From contig JAULAV010008621.1 of NCBI GenBank assembly GCA_030789695.1, positions 18,943 to 82,942 on the forward strand: DNA of 64,000 bases. Direction: 5' to 3'. Source of the stretch: Scilla litardierei. Lineage: Eukaryota > Streptophyta > Magnoliopsida > Asparagales > Asparagaceae. The notes under the pieces were generated by a model that saw only the letters and a list, made by a program, of their open reading frames with translations, had not been told where the DNA came from and ran no database searches. Made by a program: the position numbers and the translations under genes. This document shows, in pieces, positions 62,371 to 64,000 of the stretch (within the stretch, counting starts at the first letter, position 1; each line of letters begins with the position of its first letter).

Positions 62371-64000
62371 AAATCTTAAATAATATGATTTTTAAGGTTT
62401 AATTTTGTCTTCTCTTATTTTTTAGTTGAAGTGCCAATATTTTGGTTCCAAAAGACATTTTTGGGTATTATTGTAACCTCGGGGCTATTTTCTAAATTTT
62501 CTGAAATATATGTATCTTTTTATAAATGATATAATTTTGTCTGCTTTTATTTTTCAATTGAAGATGGTGATCTCTTGGTTCCAACGGACATTTTTACGGA
62601 TTTTTATGAGCTCGGTGCTATTTTCTATATTTTATTAAAGATGACGATCTTTTAATTAAATGATATGATTTTTATAGCCTACATGTGTCTTCTCTTATTC
62701 TTTTTCAGTTGAAGATGACAATCTACCCGTTTCAACAGACGTTTTTGCAGATTTTTCTTAGCTTGGGACTATTTTCTACCCTTTGGAAGATATGGATATT
62801 TGTATTAAATGAAATGATTTTTTGGCCCAAATTTGTCTTCTCTTTTTTCAGTTAATGATGGCAATCTCTCGGTTCTAATTTACATCTGTGAAGATTTTTT
62901 TGAGCTCAGGGCTAATTTCTACATTTTATATAATATATGGATCTTTTTATTAAATGATATGATTTTTATAGCCTAATTTTGTCTTCACTTATTTTCTAGT
63001 TGAAGATGGCGATCGCCTGGTTTCAACAGATATTTTTGCGGATTATTCTAAACTCGCGGTCTGTTGTTCTACATTTTCAGGAAGTTATGGATCTTTTATT
63101 ATATGGTATTATTTTTTGGACAAATTTTGTCTTCTCTTATTTTTCAGCTGAAGATGTCGATCTCACGGTTCCAACGTACATGTTTTGCATATTATTCTGA
63201 CCTCGGGGCTATTTTCTAAATTTCTTGGAAGATATGGATCTTTTTATTACATGATTTGAGTTTTGGCCAAATTTTGGTTTCTCTTATTTTTCAGTTGAAG
63301 ATGGCAATCTCCCGGTTCCGACTGATATTTTTGCGGATTTTTCTGAGCTCGGTGCTATTTTCTACATTTTATGGAAGATAAGTATAGTTTTACTAAATGA
63401 GATAATTTTTATATCCTACATTTTTATTCTCTTATTTTTTAGGTGAAGGATGTGATCTACTGGTTCCAACGGACAGTTTTACAAACCTTTCTTAGCTTGG
63501 GACTATTTTTCTACATTTTCTGCAAGAATGTATTTTTAAATGAAATGATATTATTTTTTGGCCTAATTTTGTTTTCTCTTTTTTACATGTTGAAGATGGA
63601 AATCTCCCGGTTTCAACAAATATTTTTGTAGATTATTCTGACCTCGGGGCTATTTTCTACAATTTCTGGAAGATATGCATCTTTTTATTAAATAATATGA
63701 TTTTTGGCATAATTTTGTCTTCTCTTATTTTTCTGTTGAAGATGGCGATCTACCGATTCCAACGGACATATTTGCGGATTTTTCGCAGCTCGGTGCTATT
63801 TTCTACATTTTATGTAAGATATGGATCTTTTAATTAAATTATATAATTTTTATATCCTACGTTTGTCTTCTCTTATTTTTTTTCAGTTGAATATGGCGAT
63901 CTACCGGTTCCAACGGATATTTTTACTGATTTTTCCTACCATGGGGCTATTTTTCTACATTTTATGGAAGATATGGATCATTTATTAAATGATATGATTT

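Larger units (their letters stand above)
45154..64000 (+). repeat. ~147-bp satellite, plus orientation, to window end
   Basis: About 128 monomers, continuing past the window edge. It contains block C (47740-53760), the 2.43-kb duplication D/E (58425-62370), two inverted cassettes, and scattered copies of a CTACATTTGTCTTCTC plus GATCTACC-type monomer set near 45860, 46735, 54185, 55770, 56505, 62670 and 63410. No gene is supported. Confidence 0.95.

Noticed and set aside
6740..64000. Many ORFs of 60-105 codons with peptides like [14 protein letters not shown] or VEDGDLPVPTDIF
   Set aside because: They are the same satellite monomer read in different frames and ended by monomer indels; there is no codon-level conservation or gene context.
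1..64000. CRISPR-like array (regular repeats)
   Set aside because: Repeats are contiguous ~147-bp monomers without unique spacers, in a plant genome with retroelements.

Overview
The window is plant nuclear DNA, very probably satellite heterochromatin. The evidence is a tandem satellite covering about 45 of the 64 kb, Ty1/copia and Ty3/gypsy retroelement remnants of plant type, a CACTA (En/Spm-type) DNA transposon carrying pieces of plant genes (NIP aquaporin, PP2C phosphatase, branched-chain aminotransferase), and no intact host gene. Species and chromosome cannot be named from the sequence; a pericentromeric or knob-like position is inference only. No rRNA, tRNA, CRISPR array or bacterial-style gene was seen.

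Satellite. One AT-rich monomer of about 145-149 bp repeats throughout. Its most conserved part is a box reading GAAGATGGCGATCTCCCGG followed by TTCCAACGGACATTTTTGCGG; a second conserved core is TTATTAAATGATATGATTTTT. I call the orientation in which these read forwards '+'. Positions 1-4078 are '-' and everything from about 6740 to 64000 is '+', apart from three tiny inverted cassettes. The array has higher-order structure: multi-monomer blocks recur in the same order (A 28.2-33.9 kb, B 34.15-38.2 kb, C 47.74-53.76 kb), and there are ~2.4-2.5 kb tandem duplications (58.4/60.86 kb and 12.1/14.6 kb) and a 290 bp dimer at 20.8 kb.

Insertions, left to right. (1) 4079-6739, at the orientation switch: LTR-like DNA, an inverted copia gag piece and a forward copia gag piece. 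(2) 7487-7990: a minus-strand Ty3/gypsy reverse transcriptase fragment that replaced part of a monomer. (3) 10640-11666: a second copy of the forward gag fragment, ending at the same satellite junction as the first. (4) 15247-19836: a 4590 bp non-autonomous CACTA element bearing host gene fragments. (5) 22198-28196: a decayed Ty1/copia element with gag, protease, integrase, RT, RNase H and a 3' LTR, but no 5' LTR. (6) 33919-34147 and 39929-40275: two related CACTA-like ends rich in TTACAACTTTTT motifs; the second opens a composite insertion (39929-45153) that also holds a CT-rich gene-like segment and a truncated Ty3/gypsy pol.

Every protein-coding trace is a pseudogene or fragment. Most long ORFs elsewhere are read-through of the satellite, whose length is close to a multiple of three. 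The biology here is array evolution: amplification of monomer blocks, inversion, microhomology deletion, and retroelement fragments captured and then copied as part of the array.
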